The notes under the pieces are model-generated. The model was given only the letters and a program-made list of their open reading frames with translations. It searched no databases and was not told the DNA's origin. Position numbers and translations under genes: made by a program. From Neurospora tetrasperma FGSC 2508 (Eukaryota > Ascomycota > Sordariomycetes > Sordariales > Sordariaceae): a DNA stretch of 64,000 nucleotides. Within the stretch, counting starts at the first letter, position 1. Each line of letters begins with the position of its first letter. Shown here in pieces: positions 1-13,260 of the stretch. The stretch lies in NCBI RefSeq assembly GCF_000213175.1, contig NW_009799099.1, forward strand, positions 3,763,674 to 3,827,673, read 5' to 3'.

Positions 1-20
1 GGGGGGGGGGGGTTGTAGAC

Positions 21-1922
21 TTACGTGCTGAGCCTCCTGGAGAGGGTCTGCAACTTTTTATCATTGTCAGCCTCTCTTGTCGCCCGCTCCAAGGCCTGGG
101 CGCGCTCCTCGTCCTGCATCTTAACAACCTCGTCGTGGCTCGGCGGAAGCCTCTCGTTCTGCAAATCAACTTTTCTGGCATCCTCGAAACTGCTAATGGC
201 GTTCTTGATACCCTCGGCACCCAACATAAGAGTACCGGCGGGAAGACGACCACCAGAAACGGTCTTGAGTTCCGTAACCCGCTCGGACTCCTCTCTGAGG
301 ACCTGGAAGACACGCGACAGACGACCGATAGCAAGGATCTTGTTCTTGATCGCCCGTCTCTTGAACTCAATAGAGTCGGGATCTTGATTAGCCGCAGACG
401 GGAGGGCCGGGGAGGCTGAACCGGGCGAAGTTGTCGCGGACTCCTCCCTGAGTTCCTCCTCCGAGCAGGTGCTGAGAATGGCGATGAGCATATCGGTAAT
501 CTTCTCGCCGACGAAGGGAAGCGACCAGGTGAAAACGTCCATAAAGTTGGGGAGCCAATAGGGATGAGGCGTGCAGTTAAACTGACGGATGTTCATGACG
601 TTGTTTTCGTACTTTAACACCGCAGCCTTGTTGTTGTAAACGTCGAGATAGTTGGGCGCGGAGAAAATGGTCATGACACTGGGGAATCCGGTTGTCCTGG
701 TCTTGCGGTACATGCGGTAGCCTGCATCCTGAGCCTCGTGCGCGCGAATGATGGAGAGAAGGTTGTTCTTCTCCAAGAAATGGCAAGCAGCAGAATAGGA
801 GAAGAAATAAGAGCAACCTCGTACGTGGTTATGTACGAAGAAGTCAGTCGTCTTCTCTTGGCCAAAGTCCTCTAGGGGATCGGCCCACAGGATGTCGCAC
901 ATGAGACCTTGTGTGGGGGGCTCGCGGAAACGGTCAATCTGCACAAAAGTCACCGGGTTAGTATGCCCATACCATAATGTGGCAGTCAAGTGGCTGTTAG
1001 ACTAACGTTTCTGATGTCGTCGAGAGTGTGAAGCTCGGGGCTCAAACCGCCGTGAATGCAGAGGAACTGCTTGTTCATGACTGCCGCCAGCGGCAGACAA
1101 CAGAACGACTCCATGCATGCCTCGTAGATGGCCTCCGAGTACTTGTGCTTGCACTCGAGCTTGAAGGTGAAGTAGTCGGTCAAATGCCGGCACTCGTGGT
1201 TTCCGCGCAGCAGCCAGAGTGTCTTGGGGTAGTGGATCTTGAGCGCCCAGAGATACAAGACACACTCGATACTGAAGTAACCACGATCAACGTAGTCGCC
1301 CAGGAAGAGATACCTGGTCTCGGCCGGGTCACCACCGACCTCGAAGAGCTTCATTAAATCGTAGTATTGGCCGTGAACATCACCGCAAACGGTAATGGGA
1401 GCGTCCATCTCCAGCAGGTTGGGCTCGGCGCGCAGAAGCTTGGTACCCTCCCTGATGATCCATAGTGCTTGCTCCTCGGTCAAACGGCCCTCACGGTAAA
1501 AATGTTGTTTCAGAAACTGGATGTCGGGCTTGGTGTGGGTTTCGTCCTCGAAAAATTGCTCGTCGCTGGGCTTGAACATGGCAGGCGCCTGAACATCTGG
1601 AAAAGAAGGCCAAGACGGCGCCTGTTAGAACTTGCAGTACAGAGCGAAAAGGGGGAAAAGGTCAAGGTGCCCCAGTAGTGGTCACAGGATCGGAACGAAC
1701 GACAGTCATGATCTGACAGCTTTAGGCGGTGGCGTTGAGGAGGAAAGGAAACCTACCTTTGCAGACACGCTCCATGGTGCTCACTTGGGAGCCATCCTCC
1801 ATGGTGTGAATGGTGAAGTCGATCTCGGGCAATGGCCTCTTGTGCTGGATGGCGCGAATGGCATTGTCAACCTGCTGGGTGTGGAAGGCGCCGGGCGCGC
1901 CGGTACCATTGTTGCTTTCCAT
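21..1922 (-). CDS. cna-1: Calcineurin A, catalytic subunit of Ca2+/calmodulin-dependent protein phosphatase 2B (3' end at window edge)
   Basis: Serine/threonine phosphatase of Ca2+ signalling; with calcineurin B and calmodulin it dephosphorylates targets such as Crz1-type factors. Exons read 1922-1757, 1596-1007 and 938-25, with donors GTAGGT and GTTAGT and acceptors TTCCAG and GTGCAG. The metallophosphatase core is complete: GDVHGQ, GDYVDRG, RGNHE and the IHGG and APNY segments are all visible. Exon 3 adds the calcineurin-B-binding helix and the start of the regulatory tail. I chose MESNNG (1922) as start; an in-frame ATG at 1946 would add eight residues. About 556 codons are seen. The apparent stop TAA at 23-21 lies inside a perfect GTAAGT donor (24-19), so the protein may either end at ...RRLST or splice onward beyond the window. 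Identity is near certain; the C-terminus is open. Confidence 0.95.
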
Positions 1923-3571
1923 GTCTCTGGTAATGACGGATAACAACTAGCAATGGCGGCAGCAAACAAGAGACTGAGCAGTCGAGAGAGTCTCCAGATA
2001 TGTGACAAGGTGGGAGGTGTTGGGCAGGGTTCGTTAGTATAGAATCCCTAGAGTCGGTCGCCGGACTTGTGCGATGAATGTGGTCGCAAAAGGGACAAGA
2101 CGGGCCAAATGGTCGAGTTTGAGGGGAGGAAGGCGGGTGTCGAGGAGGAAGAGCGAGCAATGTAAGGTTGCGAGCCAATATGTAGGGCTGAAGGAGGAGG
2201 GAGTTGGGCGGCCGGCCGAGGAGTTGAAGGAGGCGACTTCCAGTCAGTTTTAGGTCCGCGGTGGACTGAAGTGGCAGCCAGCATGCACCAGCACTGAACA
2301 GCGGGCGGCGAGTGGTTCACCAGCAGTGAATGGATGGCACCCAGGGTGCAGCAAACAGCGGCCGGGCAAAGCTGGGGTCCGGGTGGGATGAGGGGTACAA
2401 CCTGGTTGTTGCCTTCAGTTTGTTTCCCGCCGTTGAACCACGGACAATCTGAAAAGTACCCTACACGCCTCTTTTGATTTATTTATTTTTTGGCGGGCTG
2501 GATGTAAGAAGGCTATTGCCGTTGCGTGTTTCACCTATTCCAAGATTTACAAAAGATGAACGAGGGGATTGCGTTGAATGGTATGGTATAGTGTGAGCAG
2601 ATGTGTGAAAAATGTGCCGTTTTCGGCTCGTATTTCTCGACAAAGTCTTTGAGGCTGATGCTATTTACAGTATCAACAATTTACCGTGGAATCCATAACA
2701 GAAGGTAAGGTACCCGGAGCGGGCACGTTTTAGGGGTTCTGGTTAAGCTTCATTGCCGAAACACCTGCAACCAGGAGAGGGAACAGCGAGGCAAGGAAGC
2801 CCAGGCACAGGTCCACAGGGGCTCTCTCCCATCTGATATCAATGGCAACGAACTGAACGTACCTATCAATCCGTTGCAGCGGTACGCCAACGGATCCCAG
2901 CCCAGCCTCGATGCGAAAATGCGCCTTGGACTCACAAGGAACTCACTGTGTCTGGCGATGTGCGTTCCCATGCGGCAAGTCTTGAACGAACGTCATATTA
3001 CTCTTGGCCTCTGGTGTTTCCTTCGCCCAAATCGAATGCCTGGGATTTCTCCTCCAAAGCTGTGCGCCGTGAAATTGCTGCCAGACGTTGTGAGGCTCCA
3101 AGTGTCAGAAAGAGGGTCTAGACCCGGCAAGGCCCTTCTTCAGAGGCCGCCAGGGACTACTAGTTCTACCTAAGTACCAGGGACAGGTCCAAAACTCACG
3201 TTGGAACTGAACTCTGACCGCCCAAGCAGAGCGCCCCTCACCGCCAGGTTGGCGGGCCGCGGCCACTTTCGTCGTCATTGAATACCCCACTCAGCTGCCC
3301 AACAGCTGGCGATAGATACACCGAAGCTGTGCTCCTCCGAGGCAGAGTTCAAGGCTCCCTCGGGGGGCCTGCACACCCATTCACAGCTCCTTCCCGGGTA
3401 TCCTCCAATGGAAATCATCACGGAAACATAGACTATGCAATATATTGCGTACAGGAAGCCTTGCTGGCGACAGCCTGGTGTCGACAACGAGTATTAAATA
3501 TTCATAGAGCTAATCTATCCAAGTCATTATTCATATAGCAGTCATAGAGGTACCTAACGCCTCTGGGGCCT
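1923..3571. other. Intergenic region: calcineurin promoter/leader and 3' side of the dehydrogenase gene
   Basis: About 1.6 kb without a convincing gene. The part next to 1923 must hold the calcineurin promoter and 5' leader. Several open frames occur (for example 2048-2320 minus and 2874-3173 plus), but they lack family resemblance, plausible splice sites or a coherent composition. I see no RNA gene. Confidence 0.5.
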
Positions 3572-4612
<1,041 letters not shown>

Positions 4613-5803
4613 GGTTGAGTTTATGTTATAATCTGTTAATGTGAGCGCTTCAAGAAGTCGGCTTGATGGTACCTAGTCTGCGGTCAGGGCCAGACAAGAC
4701 GGGCAAGTACTTTAGCCAATTTTAAGAATGGCTCAAGTCGAAAGTCACTACAACAACAAAAGCAACAGGAGGGAAGGCGCCAAGTAGCGTGCCATCACCG
4801 AGGGGGTTGTCCTCCATTATGTATAAACAGATCCCCCACTCTTCGCCCAGGAGCTCGTAAGCTGCAAGCATGGAGATAGAGAGATCCACCAGGACTACAC
4901 CAGCGAAGTCTGGCTGAACGAAGCGAACTCTCCCATCGGACCATACAAAAGATGTTCGGTTACGGGGAACCTTCCTAGCATGTACTGTGTATGTTTGGTA
5001 AATGTATAACCGGTTCGCTGTTATCCACTGGGTGCCAATATCGGCGCCGGCTTCACACGAGTTTCAGTGGGGGAGCTGGGGAGCTTGGAGCAACAAGTGA
5101 GGGGCCCCGTGGGTGAGCCGGTGAAAGAGACCCTCGCGTAGCTGCACCCCATGCAGGATGATGACAACGGTGGAGCTGCTGAGTTGTGGTGCCCCGTGGT
5201 CGCTGTCCGGTTGTTGCACGTTTATCTGATGATCAGGGGTTTTCGGTTCATATCCGGGTGAAGTTCACCGAGACGGTGGTGATAAGTTCTCGTTGGTGGT
5301 AGTTTATGCACCTTTACGGTGGAGACGCGGGATAACAATCTGGAAGTAGCGAGTGAGGCTTGATGATCAGAAAGGATCAAAGATACGAAGCTTTTGTTGC
5401 TTTTGTTGTTGTTGTTTCATCGGGGAAGCTTCTTTTCTCTTTTGGCGGGGCGGGGATGAAGGTTGTGTGGGGGTAACAGAAGCCGGGGAAGTACGAATTC
5501 CACACCACCCCCTACCTTCAACATCGTTTCATTCCCGTCTTGTTGTGTTTTGGATCTTAACATGTAGGCGATGCTTCATCGTCCGCTGGTCTCTTTCTGA
5601 GTTTATGAAGATTATTCATTGCCACCCTTCTGGGTCATCCTCGTGGCTGTTCACAACTAGAAGGACGGATAGGAAGCGCCTTGGTCAGATTTAAGTATGC
5701 GTTTGTCCAACAATGTATCCGTTATCCAAGATCCATACAGAAGACGTGAAGAGACACCACGGTCGTTCCTGAGAATATTCACCATCCTCCAGATAATCAG
5801 TCC
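4613..5803. other. Intergenic region: promoter side of the SDR gene, 3' side of the TMLH gene
   Basis: About 1.2 kb. A TATA-like string (TATGTATAAACAG) lies near 4818, about 200 bp before the SDR start on the opposite strand, and is not assigned. The frame at 5353-5694 is rich in C, F and S codons and shows no family signal. Nothing else is recognised. Confidence 0.45.
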
Positions 5804-7725
5804 TTAACCAGTAACCCTCGGAAGAACCTCGCTCCTTGGGTAATTCGTGTTTCTCCACCGAGAGATGAAGTCATCGCGGTTGACTGTTGAACAAACGTTG
5901 TTAATTACACTGCCACACAGACAAGAGGGCTTGCTTCAAACTCCAACCGAAGGGGAAGAAAAGAAAACACTTACTATACCCTCCACAGATCCTCCTAATA
6001 CCCGAGAACGCGCTCCGTCCATGAAGAACCCTCCAGTTATCGAAGACTATCACCTTTGTCAGCCACCCCATCATCATCACTCTCAACCAAATTCCAAAAG
6101 AAAGACTTACTCAACGGCTTCCCCGGCTCCAACTGCACCCACAACTCGCTACTCTTCCTCCTCAAAATCTCATCCCACTTCCTCGCCGCCTCGTACCACT
6201 CCGACGGGCTGTACTTCTCACCGAACGGCACCACACCCCTATCATCATTATTCCACCTAACCCTATGCAGTTCCCCGGTATCCTCACTCAACTCCAGCAC
6301 CGGATAAAGCTTATCGGGCGCAATCGTGATCCCTTCGTTTCCACTCGCATGCCACGGCAGTCTCACGCTGCTCAAGATCTCATAAGCCCGGGGATCCTCC
6401 TCCTTCAGAATCCTCGCCGCGTTGAACCCATCGACCAACAACGACTTTCCCCCTTCTGCCGCCGCCTCCCCTGCTGCTGAGCTTGCAGCTTCTTTTTCTT
6501 CAGAAGGGGGAGGAGCGGCCTTATGCTCTAACAAGTGAAAAGCCTGCAACCCTGCCGGGTCCGTGAAATACGTCGTATCCGTATGCGCCGGCAGCGCCAG
6601 GTTCGTGTACGCCGTGTCGGCCATCGCTAGGTCGGGCGTGAAATCGTAAAAGCCGCCGTAATGGGTCACTCGGATAAAGGCGATTCTCTCCAGAAGCTGG
6701 CGGGTCACGTCCGGGTCGTCATGGGGTGTGTCTTTGACAAAACAGAAACCGAACTCTTTGATCATGGCGGTTAGGTCGGCGACGCCCTGGTCTGATGCCA
6801 TCACCCGTGGGAAGGAGACGGTTGGAGGGCGGGAGCCGGCTTCGGAGCCCCAGAGGGAGATTTGGTCGTTTTCATGCCCGCGCGCGTTGGAGGTGAGGTA
6901 GAAAGAGAGGAAGGGCCAGGGGTAGGTGGATGTGTGGTTGTCGGACCCTATGATGAAGGGGGAAGCGAAGGTGTTAGTTGGCTGGCTGGGACTGGGAGGT
7001 ACTATAGGTAAGGTGAGCGTTTGTTTTGGGACAGGGAGATGCTCACATTGGACGGTGACGTTCTCCTTGGTGGCTTCAACCTTTGTTGGGTGGATGTCGG
7101 AGGGGATCTGAACATCGGTTAGACGTGGTGAAACCGACTGAAGAGAGGAACATTGAGTGAGTCAGACGAGCTACTTACGGCAAAAGTGTTGAAGTTTCTC
7201 TGGAGAGTATCTTGGTTCACGCATTTCGTACACCGGCAGTTGTCACTGTCGTCCAGTTGTCAATCGATGGAAATCCACATAGGGCTAACCGTTGAGTCGA
7301 GTCAACGTCCAGCAACGAAGACTTACCGCAACCAGAAGTTGGGTCTACAGAGTCGATATCAGTAACTAGTTTCCATGAAGGTTTGCTTCTCAGGCAGTGA
7401 AAAGAAAAGAAACCTACAAAACAGTCCGCTTTCCTCCCGTAACAGCCTGTGGAGGGCTCAACTCAAGTCCCTCAGCCGTTATCTCCGCCTTTGGCTCATG
7501 CAACCTTCGGAAAGAGGATGAGAAGGTTCTTCTCGAGTTCTGGGCAGTTGATGAGGACTTTGCAACAGTGACGGCAGCACAGATATGGGTCCTCGAAAGA
7601 GGTTGTCTAAACAAGGAACGAGCGGCGAAGTCAGTCGAATGTTACCATTGATTTTGTCATAGGGGTTCACACCTGCTGACAACAGCTCTAGAGCGGAGGA
7701 TTGCCCCTACCACTTTCCCTCTCAT
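5804..7725 (-). CDS. Trimethyllysine dioxygenase (TMLH), first enzyme of carnitine biosynthesis
   Basis: Fe(II)/2-oxoglutarate oxygenase that hydroxylates N6-trimethyllysine at C3, normally mitochondrial. The model has eight exons: 7725-7673, 7606-7418, 7344-7327, 7245-7179, 7107-7047, 6947-6111, 6046-5975 and 5883-5804. They sum to 459 codons, so 458 residues. The N-terminus is basic and Ser/Arg-rich, fitting a mitochondrial presequence. Cysteines in DNCRCTKC (about 88-95) form the N-terminal zinc site of the gamma-butyrobetaine hydroxylase fold. The iron ligands are His251 and Asp253 (PAHTD) plus the distal His ~417 (RVLHGR); the 2OG-binding Arg lies in SGIRR. A short Pro/Glu/Ala-rich insert follows the HxD motif; I remember a longer proline run there in N. 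crassa. Exon 3 is an 18-nt microexon. The sequence matches my memory of the N. crassa enzyme (cbs-1) at most positions. Confidence 0.95.
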
Positions 7726-8518
7726 CTTTGGTTTTTGTTCTTTTGAGGTGACTTTAGGGAGTTGATGTCCTGGACAATGGCGGAGAGGATATGTAGTAAG
7801 GAAGCGGTAAATTCTCTTTGAGCCTTTCCGTATGTAGGAGTTATGTACGTCTAAAAGCAGGGACAATGAAAACATGCAAAAGTACCTAAGAGATGGGAAA
7901 TCAACAAAATGCCACACCTTGAGGATCGAAGAAAAGTGAAAAAAGTTGCAAGGACAAGTTGCCGATGAGTACTGGACATATATGTCGCATCATGATCACC
8001 ACACTATCGTCTTATACCAAGAAACGAAACGAAGTAACTTTGTATCTTGGTTTCGCGATGGGGCCCCTTGCTCCGAGATGGAGCGGGACGTTTCCGTCTG
8101 ACTTCACTTTGAGAATCCACTACGCTTTGCCTCGGTTGGCATTGGGTTGGCTCCGCTAGAGCGCTAAACCGAATCGGGAATTATAAGTCAGGGACGTCGA
8201 AGCCGAACCCGAGCGCTTGAGGTTGAGACTGACATTCCTATCGACAATGTTACAAGCTTGAGTTCGATTTTACTGTAGTTGTACTTTCTACCTAGATCGC
8301 ATGACCTTTCAGATGGAAATAGCAGGTATCTATTGCGCCCCAATACGTATGTCCCATATTCTCCCAGCTATTCCTTTTCCTTGCCGGCCTCATTATCGTC
8401 ATGTCAAGTCCCAATGTACTTAATCATATCAGTACACCAAAAACCGACAGATCCTTACCATTTGAGTCGTTACTCTTCTTCGGCTCCTTCACCTCTCACA
8501 TCCTCTGTATCTAACAGC
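7726..8518. other. Intergenic region between TMLH start and PhoD-like gene end
   Basis: About 0.8 kb holding the TMLH promoter and leader and the 3' flank of the phosphatase. No convincing gene; the frame at 8279-8656 plus is Ser/Pro-rich, partly antisense to the phosphatase, and has no family signal. Confidence 0.45.
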
Positions 8519-10518
8519 TTATCTTCTCCAAGCGAAAAAGCGCTCCCACCACGACCCAGCTGCGATGGCAGGCTTGACATCTTCAATGACGACCGGTGGA
8601 GACAAGATTACGGTGTTCCAGACCTCCTCACCATCAATGAACAGGCGGTATTTTAAGTCGCTCTGTTCACCTCCCTCGAGGTTCTCGATGGTGATAGCAC
8701 CGAACTTGGAGTTCCCCTTGTTGATGTACCTGGAAGGTTTGTATTAGCAATGGTGTCCAACCTCGAACAATGGGAATTCGGTGAGCATAACTTACTTGAT
8801 CTCAACATCCTCCGTGTCTCTTTGCCTATACGTGCCAATAGGCGAGTAGAACTGGCTCAACGGGCTAGCAGAGAACTCAAACACTGTAGCGCTTTCAGGC
8901 CATGTGCTGTTCATCGGCGGCGGGAACTTGGTAGCCGCAAACTCGTGTCTATCACCAGACAGAACAACCACACCAACACCCCTGCTCGCAGTATCCCACA
9001 TGACCTCCAGGATCCGTTTCCTCTCGGTCAAGAAGCCGCCCCAGGTATCCTGCGTGTTGACGCCCCAGTTCTTGGTGAAGGGAACCGATGACGCAACAAT
9101 CTTCCACTTGACGCCCTTCGGCTCCGGGCGCCTGAGCCAGGCAATGAAGTCTTCGAGTTGTTCGGCGCCTAGCATTGTCTTGGAATCGTCGGTAAAGGCA
9201 ACCTTGTTGTTCGAGCGGTAGGTGCGAGTGTCAAGCAGGAAGAAGCTGGCAGGACCCTGGGTAAACTCAAAGTATGTGGCTCCGCTGCGAGCGCTGAGGG
9301 CACCAGCCTTCTTGGCTAGCGGAGGGTTGGCAGCTGCGTGGTAGTGGTTGTAAGGGTCGATGGCGTTCTGGTATACGCCGGTGGTGTTGGCAGACCAGTC
9401 GTTCTGAATTTCGTGATCGTCGAGCACGTGTATCCAGCTAAGGTTCTGGCCGACAGCTGGCCAATCTGGAGAAGCGTAGACCTGACGATACTTCTTGCGG
9501 TATTCCTCGGTGCTCTTAGCCCAATAGCGCGGAACATCGATGTAGATGAAGTCTCCAAGGAAAAGCATGAACTGCGCACCCAAGCTGGGGAGGACCTTGG
9601 CCAAGTGTCGCATACCGGGAATAGCCAATGGGTGATCCGCCGGATTGTAGGGCAAGCGGCTCACAATGCAGGAGGTCGAGAGGAAAGTGAGAGGGCCCTC
9701 GCCAACCTTGGGAGGAGTGGTGAACTCTCCGGTGTGGTTGTTCGAGGTCTTCCATTCGTAAGTTCGCCGTCCCGAGTTGCGGAGGGGGATCGTAACAACA
9801 GCAGTGTAATCGGTCTCGTTTCCGGTCCATCTGACACCGCCAACTGATTGCCACAGAGGGTTGTCAAAAGGAGGCTGGGGGTCCTTGAGATGAATCTGTA
9901 TGTTGATGGGCATCTTGGTCTGATCCGGCTCACGGATCAAAAGCTTAGCTTCGTGTTCGCCGACATAGCCAACACGGGCAAAGGAGAGGTCCTCGGCACC
10001 ATAATAACGCTCGCGGAACAATCGATCAGCGACGAAGCCAACCAACGCAGCGTTGATCAAGAAGGTCAATGCGGACAAGGCCAGGCTCCGCGGGTTGGGT
10101 GCACCGCTGAGGAGAGTTCGCAAAGCGTGCATGGGTCGCTTTTCGATCGAGATGGTCTCTTGAATATCTACCTGTTCGGCGACCACCTTTTCGTTGCCGC
10201 TAGGAGTAGGCTCTCCAGGGCTGTCGTCCGCCTCGGCATTGTCGTCCCTGATGGTTGTCTCGGTAACAACCACATCAACTTCATCAACCAAGTTGTACTT
10301 GGGCTCCTTGCGGTAGCCAGACACGAAAGTAGGCAGATAGATGGCGAAGAGTGTGAAGATGAGCGCAGGACCAAACTTGATGTCCTCATCAGCTTGAGGT
10401 TGACCGAAGACACACAAAGGCTACTTACCGGAAGCATTGCCCATCGTAGGAAGAAGTAACTGAGGGCCCTTATCCCGATGGACGATATGGCCGCTGCTCG
10501 CGTTTGTGATATCGCCAT
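8519..10518 (-). CDS. PhoD-like metallophosphatase (alkaline phosphatase D family), membrane-anchored
   Basis: The model has three exons (10518-10429, 10384-8796, 8731 region starting at 8729 down to 8519) and totals 629 residues. The start sits in a strong context (CAAAATGG). Exon 1 plus the start of exon 2 give hydrophobic stretches (AMLP, then FGPALIFTLFAIYLP), and another hydrophobic segment (about residue 100) precedes the enzyme domain, so the protein is probably membrane-bound. The metal-binding motifs of PhoD enzymes are visible: LGDFIYID, the DDHEIQND block and the LSGDRHEF block. The last exon ends in a tryptophan/arginine tail (FFAWRR). PhoD enzymes cleave phosphodiesters or monoesters with Ca/Fe; the substrate here is unknown. 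The first intron is only 44 nt and its acceptor (ATGAG) is the least certain point, but it keeps phase. An upstream in-frame ATG at 10590 is less likely. Confidence 0.85.
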
Positions 10519-11607
10519 TTTGGCTGTCCCCTCCCTTACGAGGTAGCCAAGATGATTCTGAAGTTGAGGTTGTGTAGCAAAGACGGGCAAGTCTTGGGTT
10601 TGTTTGGAATGGGAAGATGGTAGCCAGACTTTATGTCATGGATAGGGCTGAATGAAAGACAATGGATGAGGTTATGGAACCTATCATTCGGCGGTGGAGA
10701 AGCACTAGGAACCTAATCTGCTGATGCCCAAATAGTCCAGAACGACGTGGATAGTTGTCATACGCGTAGAGTTTGGAACAAGAGTTGGGGGAAGCAAGAA
10801 AACAGGCATGCAAAACACGAGCCTGGATTGTATGACGCCCGGACAAACGATAAGAATCGAGACATGGTCATGTAAACTGTTAGTAATGACTTGCAAACAA
10901 CGGCGAAAACATAACAGCAGATGTGGTTGACCCTTTCCTCTTCATTCCATTGCCAATCGCATATTGATGTCACTCTGCTCGGAAACCGCCCGGCGACCCC
11001 AGTCGAGGGTCCAGCTTCGAAACTGCTGGCTTGGCACACCATCTCCCACACAACCAAGGGACTCCCTGAGGTCCAGTGCTCTCCTCCCCTCCGCGGGCAC
11101 ATGCAGCCCAGCCCACTGAAGCTTCCATTTCAGGGGGCGGGGAAATGTCTCGGCTCAAAAAGTCTGGGACACAAACAAGAAGTGGAAGCTGACAGGAAAC
11201 CTAATGATTCGAGCCGTCAACTGCCCTGCAGCCACCTACACCTGGCGGGCTATTGGATGTCAGCAACAAAGGCGGTCAGGAAACTGAGAATGATGCGCCC
11301 CCCCAAAAAAACGTTCAAATGTTGGTTGTAGCCCGCCCAAGTTCCGGCCAGTCCCCCAGGAGTGCCAAGACCCGCCCCGTGCTCCCAGTGGACAACTTGA
11401 AGTGGAATACCTAGCCCACTACACCTAGTGCTTAGGTCTGGCCGTCGAGTTGCCCTGTGCTCAGCTTCCCTTCGCGACTTGGCACCCGTGAACTCCAAGT
11501 TGTCCTGAAGACGAACTAAGCGACGGGAAGACGGGATCTGCAAAGTCAACATCGAACACCCCTAGGAACTGCAGGCAATTCCTCCGTACCACAACACACA
11601 GCACATC
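10519..11607. promoter_or_regulatory. Shared divergent start region of the PhoD-like and p24 genes
   Basis: About 1.1 kb between two divergently transcribed starts (10518 minus, 11608 plus), so it must contain both promoters and leaders. I could not place a TATA box or operator with confidence. Frames inside (for example 10921-11331) do not resemble proteins I know. Confidence 0.5.
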
Positions 11608-12456
11608 ATGAAGCTGTCGACAATAACCTGTGCCCTGTTGGGCTTGGCCAGCGAGGTCGCCGCCACGGCCCTGACTTACAAGCTCGTCGCCAACGAGAAG
11701 GCCTGCTTCTTCGCCACGACCAAGAAGGCCAACGAGAAGATTGCCTTTTACTTTGCCGTACGCCTACCTCAGATTCGCGTCATTCCATCAGATATGCACG
11801 CGACTTTCATGCGCCGGGACCTATGTGCTAACCTTGGCTGCGCAGGTACAATCAGGAGGCTCGTTCGATATCGACTATGAAGTGACCGGCCCCGATGGCA
11901 ATGTTATTATGGATGGGCAGAAGGAACGCCAGGGCGACTTTGTTTTCACCGGCAAGCAGATCGGTGACTACAAGTTCTGCTTCAACAACGAAATGAGCAC
12001 CTTCGCTGAGAAGTTCGTCGACTTCGAGCTTGCGGTCAGTACACCAGGCGCCCCCTTTTACTCCACCACCTACCACTTATACTGACTGTGAGGGTATAGG
12101 TCGAAGATGAGGCCCGCGTTACCATCCCTTCGAAGCAGGGTAGCTCTCCCGAACAGACCTCGGCTCTCGAGGAGTCTCTCTTCAAGATCTCGATGCAGCT
12201 TTCTACCGTCACCCGCAACCAAAAGTACTTCCGCACGCGCGAGAACCGCAACTTCAGCACAGTCAGGAGCACCGAGAAGCGAATTGTCAACTTCAGTTTG
12301 ATTCAGATCTTGCTGGTCATTGCGATGGGTGCTCTACAGGTCTTTATTGTTAGATTCTTCTTCCAGGTAAGCTTCACATTTTGTCCAACTTTCCAGGCTG
12401 GCGTCAGGATGCTAATAGGATGGACGACACAGGGTGCGCGGAAGGGTTATGTATAA
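11608..12456 (+). CDS. p24 (emp24/GP25L) family cargo receptor with GOLD domain
   Basis: Type I membrane protein that cycles in COPI/COPII vesicles between ER and Golgi. Four exons (11608-11757, 11846-12034, 12100-12366, 12433-12456) give 209 residues. Donors are GTACGC, GTCAGT and GTAAGC; branch sites GCTAAC, TACTGAC and TGCTAAT are visible. Residues 1-20 form a signal peptide (LSTITCALLGLASEVAAT). The GOLD domain follows, with the usual disulphide pair (Cys in EKACFF and in YKFCFNN), then a short coiled coil. The single membrane span (IQILLVIAMGALQVFIV) ends in a cytosolic tail reading RFFFQGARKGYV, with the phenylalanine pair used for COP binding. The tail beyond FFFQ comes from a 24-nt terminal exon. 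Which p24 subfamily it belongs to is not certain from the tail. Confidence 0.93.
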
Positions 12457-13260
12457 AGGTGTACTACTTTTATACTCCCAAGGAGTGAGATTGATTTGGT
12501 CTTGGCCGGGCGTAAGGCACAAAAACAGCACAGGTCTTGCTTGCATGGGGTGTATATCATATAATGATGGCTTACGAGTTGGCGACGGAGGGTCATATTA
12601 ACAACATGCCCCTGTGTCTTGGTTTTCGATCTACATGTATGACTGATGGATTTTTTTGGCGGCCAGTTATCCCTAAAACATAATAGAAGTGCAAGCGTGC
12701 AATGACAATGGCACTGTGAATATTCTCAGCAGGTCAAGTGTACAAGTTGGAGCGTACAGACCTGAGCTATTGCGAGCCAGGGAAATGTTTTATATTGGGC
12801 ATGTTTACGGGAAATTTGGATCTGAACTTCATATCCAACATGACACTACCAGCGGTATACGAAAGAAAAGAGAGCCAGCTTTTGGTGTTTTGATGTCCCC
12901 TGAAAGCAGCAGCAAGTTACCTCTACATTCCTGCACATGTATACAAGTCACTGGGGCTGATAAGGAGACTGATAAGGCTGCCCCTGTCTCGTCTGCTGTG
13001 CCGTAGCCGGTAGGTACCTCTATGCCAGCGCCGCGGCTGCAGTGCTGGCTACTGTGTACAGGTACCTACGTATCTCCACTGGCTCTCTTCTGGCGCCACA
13101 CTGGACCTTGAAGCGTCGCGCTTGAGCCACCTGCCATTGCCCGGAACTTCTTTTCATTGCAGGCAGTGATGTCGTAGTAAACGTCAACTGCCAAACCCCG
13201 TCGCAACCGATTTTGCGACAATCAAGCATCACTTCAATAACCTCTCATTGATCAACAATT
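12457..13260. other. Intergenic region between p24 end and Prp45 start
   Basis: About 0.8 kb with the 3' flank of the p24 gene and the promoter of Prp45. Short TAGGTACC/GGTACCTA-type palindromic words recur near 13,010-13,075, a common intergenic motif in this genus by my recollection. No gene seen. Confidence 0.45.
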
